Notes: generated by a model from the sequence alone, not told the origin. Positions 49,701 to 60,069 are shown, counted from the first letter of the stretch. The stretch is 64,000 bases of DNA from Hydractinia symbiolongicarpus (GCF_029227915.1 NC_079881.1:7936001-8000000); one strand, 5' to 3'. Made by a program: numbers and translations.

Positions 49701-52700
49701 AAGCACAAAAGAAAACATTCTGACCTCGAGAATAATAAAGACGTGGATACGCGGTATAATTATTTTTCGAATGTGGAGAAGACCTTCCAAAGAATAAAAC
49801 TTGGAAAGAAATCTGCATCTAAGAACGACTTGAAGTATCATCGATTGAGTAGCAAAGTGAGTGAAGAAGATTCACTGACATCAGACGAGGGGAATTATAA
49901 ACACCGAAATGGCAGATCTAGTTCCCCGGGCAGAGTATTTAAAAATCATCACAGCATACATAAAAGTAAAAGCCACACATCGCTACATTCACGTCGTGGC
50001 CGCTCACCGGAACCAAAATTACACAAAACGAAATCGGGAAGCAGAGATTCTTCACCCCATTCAAATAGTGAATCTTTCCGAAATAGGCAGACTGGTACTA
50101 GAGAAAGTTCGGATAGAGAGGTTTCACTTTCAAGTAAATCAAGGCGTCGCAACTCAGATCATGAGAAAGGTAGTGTAAATAAAAGATATTCAAACAAACA
50201 CCGCAGTTTTGATCTTTCTCCTCTTTCCGACCATGACCGGGATCACTCCAGTGATGATAAAAGAGAATTTAAAAATCACGAAGGACATCAACATTCCGTT
50301 AAAAAAAGTATGTAGAGTCAGGTATTTTTCTTGCTCCCACTGCACGTTGTCGTCGTTGTTGTCATAGTTGTTGTTATCACAGTTGATGTGTGTCGTCGTT
50401 TTTGTCGTCGTCATTATTGTTGTGGTGTCGTCTCGTTGTCGTTGTTGTTATTCGTCCTCGTCGTTGTTGTTGTTTGCTGTCGTCTTTGTCACCGTCGTTG
50501 TTGTTGTTTGTCGTCTTTGTCGTCTTTGTCATCGTTGTTGCTGTTGTTTGTTGTTGTCTTTGTCATCGCCGTTGTTGTTTTGTTGTTATCGTTTTTGTCA
50601 TCGTCGTTGTTGTTGTTTGTCGTCGTCTTTGTCATCGTCGTTGTTGTTGTATTGTCGTCGTTTTTGTCATCGTCGTTGTTGTTGTATTGTCGTTGTTTTT
50701 GTCATCGTCGTTGTTGTTGTTATTGTTGTTGTTGTTTTATTGTTACATTTCTGTCGTGTTTAGATGTACCTTGTCATATGTGGGATGAAGAGAAAAAGAA
50801 AGTGAACATCTGGGATGGATCAAATAAAACAAAAACTGTTGATTATCTTTTAAGTAACACCACTGAAGGTATGTTGTTTCTTTTTTATATGCAAGATTTT
50901 ATAATTCAGCTTGCAAGCAATGTTTGGTTACTTTCTGTGTGATTGACCATTTCAACAGATGGATACTGTCGTGTAATGTTGGGAGCTATATTTTTCATTA
51001 TAGGATGCTTCTTTTTCCAATTTTTCCTTATAAATAACTTATATTGTTTTGTAGATGTGTTTTAAATATACGAGGCGATTAGCTCGAAATTTATTACCAC
51101 ATAACTCCCACCCATCCTCCGGGGAAAATCTTTCCTAAACTGTATCAAAAAATTCGTCAGGAGTAATTTATTTACTTCTCCAACTAGAAATGAGGACCAA
51201 GAAATAACTCGTTCACTCACCACTAGAATTCTCTAAACTCTTGACTACTATAATTCCACCTGATAAACGCTTTATATTTTTCATGGTGTGTTGTTGTTAA
51301 CGAATCCGGTTTAAAAAAAGGGGAAAAGTTTATATTTGAGCACAAATAAAAAACATTTTTTTACACCAGCAATGTCCAATAATTCCAGACTGCTATCAGA
51401 GTGAAAGAGCGATTATCCATTGGGAATTGCTTAGGTTTCTTAATTTTAACCGTAATTAGAAACCTTTGGGGGGCGGAAATGTTGTCAGAAAGAGAATTAT
51501 TTTTTCAGAAACAGCTGCATAGAATGTTTAGAGCTTTTCAAGTTCATTTTTTTACTTTTCCAGTTTAGAGCTAGCTTTTCAAGTTCATTTTTTTACTTTT
51601 CCAGTTTAGAGCTAGCTTTTCAAGTTCATTTTTTTACTTTTCCAGTTTAGAGCTAGCTTTTCAAGTTCATTTTTTTACTTTTCCAGTTTAGAGCTAGCTT
51701 TTCAAGTTCATTTTTTTACTTTTCCAGTTTAAAGCTAGCTTTTCAAGTTCATTTTTTTACTTTTCCAGTTTAGAGCTAGCTTTTCAAGTTCATTTTTTTA
51801 CTTTTCCAGTTTAGAGCTAGCTTTTCAAGTTCATTTTTTTACTTTTCCAGTTTAGAGCTAGCTTTTCAAGTTCATTTTTTTTACTTTTCCAGTTTAGAGC
51901 TAGCTTTTCAAGTTCATTTTTTTACTTTTCCAGTTTAGAGCTAGCTTTTCAAGTTCATTTTTTACTTTTCCAGTTTAGAGCTAGCTTTTCAAGTTCATTT
52001 TTTTACTTTTCCAGTTTAGAGCTAGCTTTTCAAGTTCATTTTTTTACTTTTCCAGTTTAGAGCTAGCTTTTCAAGTTCATTTTTTTACTTTTCCAGTTTA
52101 GAGCTAGCTTTTCAAGTTCATTTTTTACTTTTCCAGTTTAGAGCTAGCTTTTCAAGTTCATTTTTTTACTTTTCCAGTTTAGAGCTAGCCCTTCAAGTTC
52201 ATTTTTTTACTTTTCCAGTTTAGAGCTAGCTTTTCAAGTTCATTTTTTTTACTTTTCCAGTTTCATCTTGGAATGGTGCAGACAACAGCGATACGTATAG
52301 AATAAACAATCGACCCGATGGAGAACGCCGGCAGGATGAATGGGATGAGGAGTACGATGTTGGAAAGATGAAAAAGCAAAAGAAGTCACGTGACGGGTTT
52401 GAATATTCCAAATCAAATGCGTTTCAAGAACTTCAAAACTATCGAAATTATACAAAGGTATGAGTTTTGTTTGTGCGTCTACATTTGTCGTTCTCGTTGT
52501 TATTGTTGTCGTATTTGTTGTTGTTGTTGCTGTTGTTTTTTGTTTTTGATATTGTTGTTGTTAATGGTGGTGGTGTTGTCGCTGTCGCTATCGTTATTGT
52601 TGTTGTTGTTGTTGTTCTGTGCATATATATATATATATACTTTAAATGGTTTCAGGACGCTCATGTTACGCACCGGTCTCCAACAAAACACAACAGACAA

Positions 52701-52742
52701 AATCACGGCCGAAAATTTAAAAAGGACTTTAATCGCCGTTAA
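34758..52742 (+). CDS. USP36: USP36/USP42-type ubiquitin carboxyl-terminal hydrolase (18 exons)
   Basis: Exons: 34758-35154, 36800-36916, 36997-37096, 37656-37723, 37807-37877, 37958-38040, 41392-41469, 41746-41839, 44746-44871, 44963-45043, 45176-45269, 45506-46120, 48907-49016, 49096-49218, 49335-50307, 50764-50868, 52261-52457, 52656-52742. Phases agree throughout; the product is 1172 residues (human USP36 about 1120). The catalytic domain spans about 95-405, with Cys105 in [10 protein letters not shown], His359 in NSGHYYCYV and Asp376 in MNDNR. Two CxxC pairs (VKCLHC, FCERC) form the usual zinc site. The C-terminal third is Lys-rich (poly-Lys near 793-801 and 835-842) and ends in a WDEEYD...[13 protein letters not shown] block shared with USP36. 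USP36 removes ubiquitin from nucleolar substrates including RNA polymerase I subunits and Myc; the Lys-rich tail fits nucleolar targeting. Exon 14 could instead extend to 49254 in the same phase. Confidence 0.92.
35853..36743. mobile_element. DNA element (family A), intact copy in USP36 intron 1
   Basis: The element is 891 bp with ends CAGGGAATTCCA and CTGGAATTCCCTG, inverted, and direct TTAATT repeats at 35847-35852 and 36744-36749. Close to both ends are palindromic GCGTGCGATCGCACGC-like words. There is no transposase frame. The superfamily is uncertain; CAG ends suggest a hAT-like or related element. Confidence 0.75.
37724..37754 (+). repeat. (GTCT)n microsatellite at the 5' splice site of USP36 intron 4
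   Basis: The exon ends ...GTCAAG and the intron begins directly with about six GTCT units. The donor itself is the first GT of the microsatellite. The intron is only 83 bp long. Confidence 0.85.
38266..39324. mobile_element. DNA element related to family A, in USP36 intron 6
   Basis: Inverted ends CAGTCTTTTTCAGGA and TCCTGAAAAAGACTG bound 1059 bp. Subterminal GCGTGCGATCGCACGC and GATTAATCGCACGCC words on the left and CATCGCACGCG and GAATCATCGCACAC on the right mirror each other, as in family A. No clear target-site duplication and no transposase frame. Confidence 0.65.
42522..42543. repeat. (TA)n microsatellite in USP36 intron 8
   Basis: About eleven TA units within the intron. Confidence 0.9.
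42657..43138 (-). CDS. Unrecognised antisense frame with internal duplication, inside USP36 intron 8
   Basis: On the minus strand an open frame runs from a good acceptor (pyrimidine run then ATCAG, about 43140) to the stop at 42657, about 160 codons. The protein contains two diverged copies of a module: [23 protein letters not shown] and [23 protein letters not shown], each followed by a stretch ending RTQ.M. Codon changes between the copies keep the reading frame open, which suggests past selection. I do not recognise the family. No upstream exon, start codon or promoter was found in the rest of the intron. It may be the last exon of a nested gene, a gene fragment carried by a transposon, or a dead copy. 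Confidence 0.4.
43366..43460 (+). repeat. Intron 8 copy of a segment also found before exon 13
   Basis: GTAAGGTTTTCATGTTTGTC and the following TAAAAATTTCATT resemble 48739-48888 in intron 12 of the same gene, including the later CAT.AAGATGT part. The 26-bp repeat of the other copy is represented once here. Confidence 0.55.
46760..48739 (+). mobile_element. Penelope-like retroelement (family 2) in USP36 intron 12
   Basis: Flanked by the 12-base direct repeat TAAGGTTTTTAT at 46748-46759 and 48740-48751. The plus-strand body, about 47175-48520, encodes reverse transcriptase pieces ([14 protein letters not shown] in a shifted frame, [11 protein letters not shown], then [15 protein letters not shown] and FVDDVFVI in 47645-48151) and a GIY-YIG endonuclease ([18 protein letters not shown] in 48216-48452). 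Several frameshifts and stops make it inactive, and the 5' part is lost. Its 5' end is an inverted partial copy (46760-47174) of its own 3' end, a known form for Penelope-like elements. It has the same orientation as the host gene. Confidence 0.85.
48784..48861 (+). repeat. 26-bp tandem repeat, three perfect copies
   Basis: The unit begins ACGCTCATGTTTTATATTCA and ends CGTGTG. Three identical copies end 45 bases before the acceptor of USP36 exon 13. Confidence 0.9.
50341..50756 (+). repeat. GTT/GTC trinucleotide-rich tract in USP36 intron 15
   Basis: About 415 bases of GTTGTT, GTCGTC and TTTGTCATCGTC words fill nearly the whole intron and give three overlapping open frames of no meaning. It reaches to within 10 bases of the exon 16 acceptor. 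Confidence 0.9.
51527..52260 (+). repeat. Minisatellite of 41-bp units, each ending in a 3' splice site
   Basis: Eighteen units of 40-42 bp. Each reads TTTAGAGCTAGC, TTTTCAAGTTC, then A, a run of 6-8 T and ACTTTTCCAG. The unit therefore contains a pyrimidine tract and a consensus CAG acceptor. CAG ends fall at 51563, 51604, 51645, 51686, 51727, 51768, 51809, 51850, 51892, 51933, 51973, 52014, 52055, 52096, 52136, 52177, 52218 and 52260. The last one is the acceptor of USP36 exon 17. The first unit lacks TAGC. Differences between units are few: T-run length, one TTTAAAG, one AGCCC. Confidence 0.95.
52491..52641 (+). repeat. GTT-rich tract and (AT)n in USP36 intron 17
   Basis: GTTGTT words like those in intron 15, followed by about nine AT units, ending 15 bases before the exon 18 acceptor. 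Confidence 0.85.
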
Positions 52743-53430
52743 ACCGGATTTTTACCCCGTGACATATACACAACAACAATTCGATTGTGCGGATTTCTCG
52801 GAAAGATATCTGTTGCATCACAAACATCCAATACACGTCCGTGTTTAGTGGTATGCTTCCCAGTTCTACGGCAGCCGATTAGCCATAGTGCTTGCTACAC
52901 ATGATGACAGTTGTGTGGCGACAGTTTCTTCTACTTGCATAAATCGATTTATACATATATTTTTTATCTTCACGTTTAATTTTTATAAAGTTTGACGATT
53001 GGATATATTGTAAATATGAGTACCGCCTTCACATGTCGGGGGCAATCAGGATCTCAATTAAGGGTTTCTCTAGCTTAGTTCCTGCCTACAGTTTTCGCCA
53101 AGCTGAGGTTGAGTTGTTGCTTACGATACTTTTCGCTAAAGCCCAGATCACTAATGTTAAACATACTTTTATGTTCATTAATAATGTGTCCATGGTTACA
53201 AATCCAATTGAAAGAAATTTTGTGTTGGATGACAACCATATTTCTTAAATCCGAACCCAAACTGAGCACACGTTGTTAGAAAGCATGTAAGGGTATCTAT
53301 TATTATTTGGGAATAATTCAAATTTACTCACTTTTAGCGTAAAACATCACGCTGCGACATGTTTGGATTAAAGTCTGATGCTAATTGAACATTTTTATTG
53401 TTATTTTGGACTCACGTGTTTTTTATTGTA
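52743..53430. other. USP36 3' UTR and spacer
   Basis: Follows the TAA at 52740-52742. No AATAAA was identified close by. Frames at 53033 (+) and 53269 (-) are chance. Confidence 0.4.
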
Positions 53431-53581
53431 CAGTGAAATCTCTCTATCTCGAACTACTATCTATCTGAAACTAAAGTCTCGGTCCCTTTGTGGTCCGCCT
53501 AAGGTATTTTCCTTTCTCTATCTCTCTATCTCAAACAAATTTTTTGTTTCCTTGGGAGTTCGAGATAGAGAGATTCCGATG
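53431..53581. mobile_element. Short pogo/Tc1-type MITE
   Basis: The element is 151 bp. It starts CAGTGAAATCTCTCTATCTC and ends with the inverted GAGATAGAGAGATTCCGATG, flanked by TA at 53429-53430 and 53582-53583. CAGTGAA... termini that include CTATCTCGAAC resemble Tigger/pogo ends. An internal CTCTATCTCTCTATCTC motif repeats the end. Confidence 0.75.
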
Positions 53582-54948
53582 TATACAAAGTTAAAAGGCG
53601 GTTATTTTGAAATTCAATGTGAACAAAAATTGCAAATACCATGCGGCAACATTTCGCGCGCGAAAAATGCGTTTTCAGTGTAAATTTAGCTTTAATTGAT
53701 GAGGTCAGCCCAGTATTATTTTACGGAGTTTCCATACAATGTTGAGCCTTTATCTCCATAGTGCAGTAATCATGGACTCACGGTCTGCAAAATAATTTCC
53801 AAGACCTAAATTTCAAGAGCTGGTCACATAATTCCAAAAAATATATATACAGAAATGTAGTTTTAAAAATTAAGTTTTTTACAAAACGATATGATATATT
53901 TTTAAGTTCAAGTATTCCTGACTCCTTTAAAGAAGTCTATGACCCTCCTCCCTAGGGCTGCTTGTTATTACTTTAACAAAAATGTAGTTTCATTAAGCGG
54001 GGTGTATAATTATGAATGGAAAAAACGGATTGTAAAACAAATATGCGGAGTTAAGAAAATTTGCTTAAACCTTAATAGCTGGTGTTATCTTTTTAACACT
54101 ACCTCACGTATTTTCAATTTTTAACTTTGCTTTGCGTAAAAATTGTTATTTAAAATTATTATTAATTCCGCCCTCTTTATTGAATCTGTAAATATTTAAC
54201 TGTTCAGCTTCCAGATACAAAGATTTGAAGTTGGACATTTTCTACGTTTAATAATGTTGAATTCACACCATTCTTGATGAGTTCAGTGCCAATCATCCTT
54301 TAATCAGTTAACTCCCCATGTTAAGGTGTTTCTTATTTTTAAAGTAAGATACATTAATATAGGGGAACGGGTTTTTTTACATTGATTGAAAATATGTCGC
54401 CCGAAAAAAAGTAAGGTGTTAGCGTCACTGTTATATTTTTGTTGTGTGGCTCATTTAAGTTTGAATGATAAATTTTTGCTATAACTTAATTACTTTTCGC
54501 GAGATCCAAGAAATACATTATCTCGAGATATTTAACTAAAGAACTAAAGAACCAAAGATTTTAACTAAAGAACCAAAGATTTTTTACGATAAACTATTTT
54601 GTGAATCTAATTTTTTATGGAACGTTTAACTAATTTCAGGCCTTTTTATCTAATAGCCTTTAATTGACTGGCAATATCGCAGGGGCTATTTTTTTTGCGC
54701 AGACAATTTTTCGCGGAAATTAATCTACTTAATCTAGCTAATATTAAGAGATTTTATAATCGTGATATTTTGACCAACTTGTTTTAAAGGATGGTGTGCA
54801 ACGGATAAAGGAAGTTGGAAATAACTTTACGAGCTTATGTATTATATATTATTGAGTTTAATTCAATATTTTTTGAAAATCTGTACTACACAATTTTTTA
54901 AGGGAATAAATACAATATGGGTTGATTCATTGGTAAACGTTTTTTTCC

Positions 54949-55015
54949 ATCATTGACCCCAAGGCTCTTTGAGATAAGCCTCGAAAGTAGACCTCTGGGG
55001 ACGAGAATGCGTTTT
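54949..55015. repeat. CCTGGGGACGAGG-type palindromic repeat copy
   Basis: A left GACCCCAAGGCTCTTTGAG and a right GACCTCTGGGGACGAGAAT form imperfect inverted arms. Members of the same family recur at 10640, 56690, 60256 and 60768. Confidence 0.6.
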
Positions 55016-55423
55016 TGCTTCAATCTTTCGCTGTAAAAGCCAAACTCGTCCTCAGGACTTGTTAGTTTTTTTATATTTGGTCGGTCCAGATTAAAAAGCC
55101 TAACAAGTCCTAGAAACAAGGTTGTGCAAAGGCTTCTCTCTCAACAAAACTTCTGAAGTTTGCAGGGTGAATTTCCGCGAAAAAAGTTGTTTAAAAACTA
55201 ATGTGATGTTTTATTGAGTTTATTCAATAATTTAAAATAAAATCTGATTGGTTTAAATTAATTCGTGTGTGAATTTCCCTGCTCGAAGATATTTTTTTTT
55301 TTAATTTCAAAAATGATGCAATTTGCGCAGGGTCCTTTTCGTCCTCAGAGTTCGTTTCTCCAAAGTTCGCGCATTTTCCGTTTAGTATTATGTCTGCTAA
55401 CGTTGAACAAGTGTAATAAAGGC

Positions 55424-55482
55424 GAAACTGGGAAATAAATACTGTTAGTAGCCGCTGCAAACAGTATTTATTTCCCAGTTTC
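55424..55482. repeat. Perfect 23-bp inverted repeat
   Basis: The arm 55424-55446 begins GAAACTGGGAAATAAATACT and is exactly inverted at 55460-55482 around a 13-base loop. Confidence 0.9.
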
Positions 55483-55917
55483 AGTTTTATTTCCCAGCAA
55501 ATATTGAGAAAGAACATTAGCATTCCAATTTCAATTTTTCATTCATATTTGAATTATTTCAAGAAAATCAATTTTCTAATGAAAGAAAACAGGAATTTAC
55601 GTCAGTAGACATGTAAAACTAAAATCAAGTCTTTTAGCGTCATATAGCAATTTCGTACCCAGGAACTGTTTGTTTCTTCGGACAGTAAAACTTTACTGGT
55701 CAGTAATTGTTTGGGTGCGAAGTGTGGTAAATGTAATTTTCGCAAAGACCCATCATCAACGCAAAATCTTCGCAAATTATAATTATTATTTTTGAATTTC
55801 AGCTTTGATTTAATTCTACAACTTTGGGCAAAACTTTAATTTAATTGCGCAAAAATCCGAAAATGTTTTTGTAATATAGAGAATAGTTCAGCATTGTCAG
55901 AATTGTTGGTGCAAAAA

Positions 55918-56048
55918 CTAGTTGTGCGTCATCAATATGGTCGTACGTTATATCAGTGATGTCGTACATCATCAGTAAAGTCGTACGTCGTTGGTGGAAT
56001 TGTACGTTTTTGGTGAAATTGTACGTCATAAGTAAAGTCGTATAAGTT
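55918..56048 (+). repeat. Tandem array of about 20-bp TCGTACGT units
   Basis: About six degenerate units of the form GTCGTACGTCATCAGTAAA.. follow each other. Spacing is 17-27 bp. Confidence 0.65.
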
Positions 56049-57480
56049 ATTGATTGTAGCTGAATGAGAGGACTAATAAAACCGCACGTTATTAAGATGA
56101 TGTAAATAATTCACAATATGAATCATACAAATAATAATGTATCAAAATTTAGTGGTGAGAACTTTAATTTTTAATGGATGATCCACGAGTTGCTAATGTG
56201 ACGAGAATAGTGTGGAGATAAAGTCATTCACCCAACTCGAAAAAACTTTCCAATACACAGAATCCAGTAATCAGATTTTCTCGAAACTAATCATACCACG
56301 TGTTTTGTTTTAATACATGTTTGCCTTGTAAGCATAACGCTTATAAGGTTATACTGCGAGTAAGACACGAGACGCGCCTTTATTATACTTCCCGCGGTCA
56401 GTTAATAGAGCCTATAGTGTGCAACACTGGATTCATAAAAGCGCATGAAAATCGCGTTTTCGTAATTTCGTAGATGTATGTCAGAAATTTTCATAGAATG
56501 AAATTATTTAGAATTGGGTTGCTCGCGTAATTCTATAGAATTTCTACCGAATTCATTTTCGCTAACAGGCCTTTTTTCCGCAACTAAACAAAAGTTGAAA
56601 CCCGTAATTGTTGATAAAAAACAGATTCAGGTGAATTTGTACAACGTTTGGCATTAAACTTGTTAAGGGTGGTGATTTATAACAACTTCGTCCCCAGGGT
56701 CTATGAGACCACCCCTGAGTCGTTACTACGGCAACGCAAATATGCCCTGGAAATAAGGTTGGATTTATAACACAGTCTAGTCTAGTCAATAAAATTTTGA
56801 GATCTTAGATATTTGGTCTATGATTTTAGTCTATATAAAACGAATTGACAACTGGTTAAAAGACAAAAGTTTAAATATTCTTCTCATTTTGTTTGTATTG
56901 TAAAATAAACAAACCTAGATAAAATATATATTTTGCACACATTCTTGTCTTAGCTACCACCACCGCAACTTTAAATACATATTAAAACTCCATAATCGAG
57001 TACATAAAATATGCATACAATTTGATTCTCCGTAAGAGTTGTTCGATATCTCTTTAGTAAATAGCTCAATTTGCTTATGTGCAGAGCACATAGGAGAAAT
57101 AATTTGTATTATTTAAAAATTCAACGCATATTAAAAAAATTTACAACGTGGGGAAAGACATTTTTAAGTCGTGTTTATTGTTAAATAACTGAGATTAGTA
57201 CTTGTTTTTAAGTTTTGTTTACGGCAATTTCAGAACTTCATACGTTCGTAATTATACGAGGAGAAAGTAAAGCGACAAGTTGTCGAAAATGTGAATTTTT
57301 AACGCGTAAGTTTGTGAAGATTTGTTATTTACGTGATAAGAGCAAGCATTAAGTATTATTAATTCAAGCGATTAGTTTGTTACGCTACGCGTTACACCAG
57401 CGAACACAGACGAAGAAACTTTAAAAAAAAACCACAGAAACATTGCAATCCTGTTGAAACATACGAAACAGTCGAAAGGT

Positions 57481-58419
57481 ATGGTGAGGGGTGAGAAAGC
57501 TATTTTCGCAAAATCAAGTTCAATGACTTTTAAAAATAATCCTGGTTTGCTAAATCAAACAGGAAGCGAAATATCGCTTCATGTTCACGAAAATGGCGAT
57601 AATTCGTTCGATTCCGTACTTGCGACGTCAACACTGCAAACACAAAACAAAGCGAAGAAACTTTTGCCTGTTATCGGCGTAGAATCGCCAAATTACATTG
57701 AAACAACATATAGGTATAATGAAACTAATAAACAGACTGAAGTAGCAGAACAGTACGAAAGTAGCAAATCACCCCAAGAAGCCAATCATTATTCTCAAAA
57801 ACATATGTACTCCAGTACAGACAGTAGCATCTCATCTGAGAGTACCAATGCGACAAAACAGAAACTGAATTGGGAATCTTTAGAGAAATTAGACAACGAG
57901 ATGTCAAATTTTCAAAATAAAAACTTATCTCTTCAAAATAGCAATAATTCCTCTTTGCACAGTGTCCATCAATCGGTAGTACGCGATATCAAGTTAAGCG
58001 TCATCTCCCCGCGATCTTTACCGTCGTCGCCAGGCAACAGACTTCTACCCAAACTTCCCTTGACAGGAAATAAAAAGTCGTTATTCCGGACAAAATCAGA
58101 ACCCATACCGGCAACGGAAGGTAAATTTTCTAATCATAAATTCAGTAGGAAAACATTTCACTTCGATATAAAACGATTACACTCAAAGAAGAAGAAATCA
58201 GTGAGTGAGGAGGAGCGTGATAATGATGAAGATTTATTCTTTGAACCAATTGAACAAAAAAACTACGAAGTTGCGAAGGCACGTGGTCGGAGAGGGGCCG
58301 TAGTCTCGTTAGAAATTAACCAAACGGTGTCCTTCGTGAAGTATCCTGGTATAACAGATCGTTATTGTCAGTTTAATTTTGTGCCACCTAGTAAACAGAA
58401 GAACCTAATTGACGAATAA
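57481..58419 (+). CDS. Unrecognised single-exon protein, 312 residues
   Basis: An intact frame from ATG 57481 to TAA 58419; the frame is open further upstream to a TTG at 57454 but has no earlier ATG. The product has no signal peptide or membrane segment. It is rich in Ser, Asn and Lys with a Ser-rich centre (STDSSISSEST), a proline/basic stretch (SPRSLPSSPGNRLLPKLPL), a Lys cluster (HSKKKKSVSEEERDNDED) and a more ordered C-terminus (VSLEINQTVSFVKYPGI). SP and RTKSEP sites look like kinase or 14-3-3 targets. The length, the absence of repeats and the balanced composition in AT-rich DNA argue that it is a real gene. It may be a lineage-specific disordered scaffold; I cannot name a family. Confidence 0.65.
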   Translation: MVRGEKAIFAKSSSMTFKNNPGLLNQTGSEISLHVHENGDNSFDSVLATSTLQTQNKAKKLLPVIGVESPNYIETTYRYNETNKQTEVAEQYESSKSPQEANHYSQKHMYSSTDSSISSESTNATKQKLNWESLEKLDNEMSNFQNKNLSLQNSNNSSLHSVHQSVVRDIKLSVISPRSLPSSPGNRLLPKLPLTGNKKSLFRTKSEPIPATEGKFSNHKFSRKTFHFDIKRLHSKKKKSVSEEERDNDEDLFFEPIEQKNYEVAKARGRRGAVVSLEINQTVSFVKYPGITDRYCQFNFVPPSKQKNLIDE

Positions 58420-59730
58420 ACTACTTAGTTTATTAGAAGAATTTTATGACTTTTAATTTTAGTGTGTTTTACTGCAGATAAAAAATACCGTGGCACTACA
58501 TCACCTTAAAAACTTTGGCTTGAGAAGAGGATTCTACACGTTAGAAGTCCTATCAATATTTATTCGTTGTCACAATGCAAATATGATAAAGAGGTGACGA
58601 GAATTCTGCGTGCAAATTCGAGAATTAAAAATCCGTTCCAAACACAAGTTGTAGAGACTATTCTCCGACTTGTTTGAAAAAAGGGGATACTAGATCATAT
58701 ACTTCTGAAGTACATTATTACACATTTCCAACGTTTTTCTTGTACCTACAAAGAATCAAAAGGCAAAAGAGAAGCCGTAAGAATAATCTCACATCAACAG
58801 AGTTCTTGTTTTGAGAAATTTATATTCTCTTCCTGCTTTGATTATTGCGACATGAGTCGGCGCATATTTATTATATCCCATTTGCTATTATATTGACTGA
58901 ATTTTACTGGATGTGTGATGCGTTAATTGCTTTTAAAAATGGTAGCCATTTGACGAATTGTAAGTTCCGATGGCAGCTGCTCTCCTAACTTCAATAAACC
59001 TTTATTTTTTTTGACTAAATTTGTAAATAATTATCATTTATCAAAGTAGCTAGTTTTATGCTTTTATAATTTTGTAGTAAGTATTTAGAACAGATTTGGA
59101 TTTCATGAAACTTCGAATTCAATTTTAGTGTGCCGGCATTTTTAACACCTGATAGTGATGATTTTTATGAATTACAAAAAGCTAGTCTTTAACCCATGCA
59201 ACAATGCAACCGCCGTGCATAACCCAGCCATCAGGTTTCATCTCGGCCAACGCTATTTCGTGCATATTTCGCGCAAAGTAACGTTTCGGTCATCATTTTG
59301 TACAAAATACGGGTATTAACAATAACTCTTGTTATCTGAAGATAAGCATTTATTGATCCAACAATTTTTTAGCCTGACGCATGTCTAGCCTCTAGACAAG
59401 TGGAATTTCAGTAAAAAATTTTTTTTTTTGAGTTTTTCTGAGGGTTTTTTTAAAAATTCCGGTATCTTCAACTTAGCTTCATAAATAATTTAGCGCGTCC
59501 TCCAACTGTGCACGATCGGTTTGTTATATTCGTCCACAGGAAGATCAACAGCTCGTTATAATTTATTTTGCGGGTTTTAATTCACAGTGAATCCTGTTTT
59601 CATGGCAACTTAAAAATCAAAAAAAAATGAAAATATTTTCTTATATCGACTTGCGGTTTTCTGTTTTATTATTTATTAAAATTTTTACCTCTTTCAATCT
59701 TTTTTAGTCACTTTTATTTTACTTATTTCC
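58420..59730. other. Spacer, no gene seen
   Basis: 3' UTR of the preceding gene and AT-rich DNA. No resemblance to known genes. Confidence 0.45.
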
Positions 59731-59992
59731 TTACAAGGTACTGAAACACACCCCGTCGCCAGATGGGCTCTTATATTCTAACGAGACGAAGCTGTTTCTC
59801 ATAGGTCTAGAAAAACTCTCTTGACTAGGTTGACTGAAACAATGAATTGCTTGTTTTTCTTCATGATAAAACACTTTCATTCTGACTGGACTTTTATAGG
59901 CTCTATCAACTTCCTTCCCAGGGTTTGATGACATGAGCTTGACTCTTGCCTTGTTCCAAGCATTTTGTTGTCTCTTTAATACATCGTAATAA
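59731..59992 (-). CDS. Doubtful terminal exon of an unrecognised gene
   Basis: Minus-strand frame after an acceptor-like TTTTCAAAATATCAG, about 86 codons to TAG/TAA, starting DYYDVLKRQQNAWNKARVKL. The composition looks coding. A second candidate lies at about 60950-60770 (ELELEEGYSVFMTTNQLFP...). No joining donor and phase could be established. Both candidates overlap degenerate copies of the GGGGACGAGG repeat, which lowers confidence. Confidence 0.25.
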
Positions 59993-60069
59993 TCCTGATA
60001 TTTTGAAAATAATTAAAAGGACCTTGACTCTTGACCTGGACTAGATGCTAACACTTTGATTTTACTCGG

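Larger units (their letters stand above)
53584..57480. other. Gene-poor spacer with small repeats
   Basis: Holds CCTGGGGACGAGG-family copies (54949-55015, 56690-56750), the hairpin at 55424-55482 and the TCGTACGT array at 55918-56048. No gene was recognised. Confidence 0.5.

Noticed and set aside
49343-49708. Phe/Ser-rich minus-strand frame
   Set aside because: Antisense shadow of the Lys-rich exon 15 of USP36.
50331-50942. Three overlapping Val/Leu/Cys-rich frames of 130-200 codons
   Set aside because: They come from the GTT/GTC trinucleotide tract in USP36 intron 15 and have no protein character.
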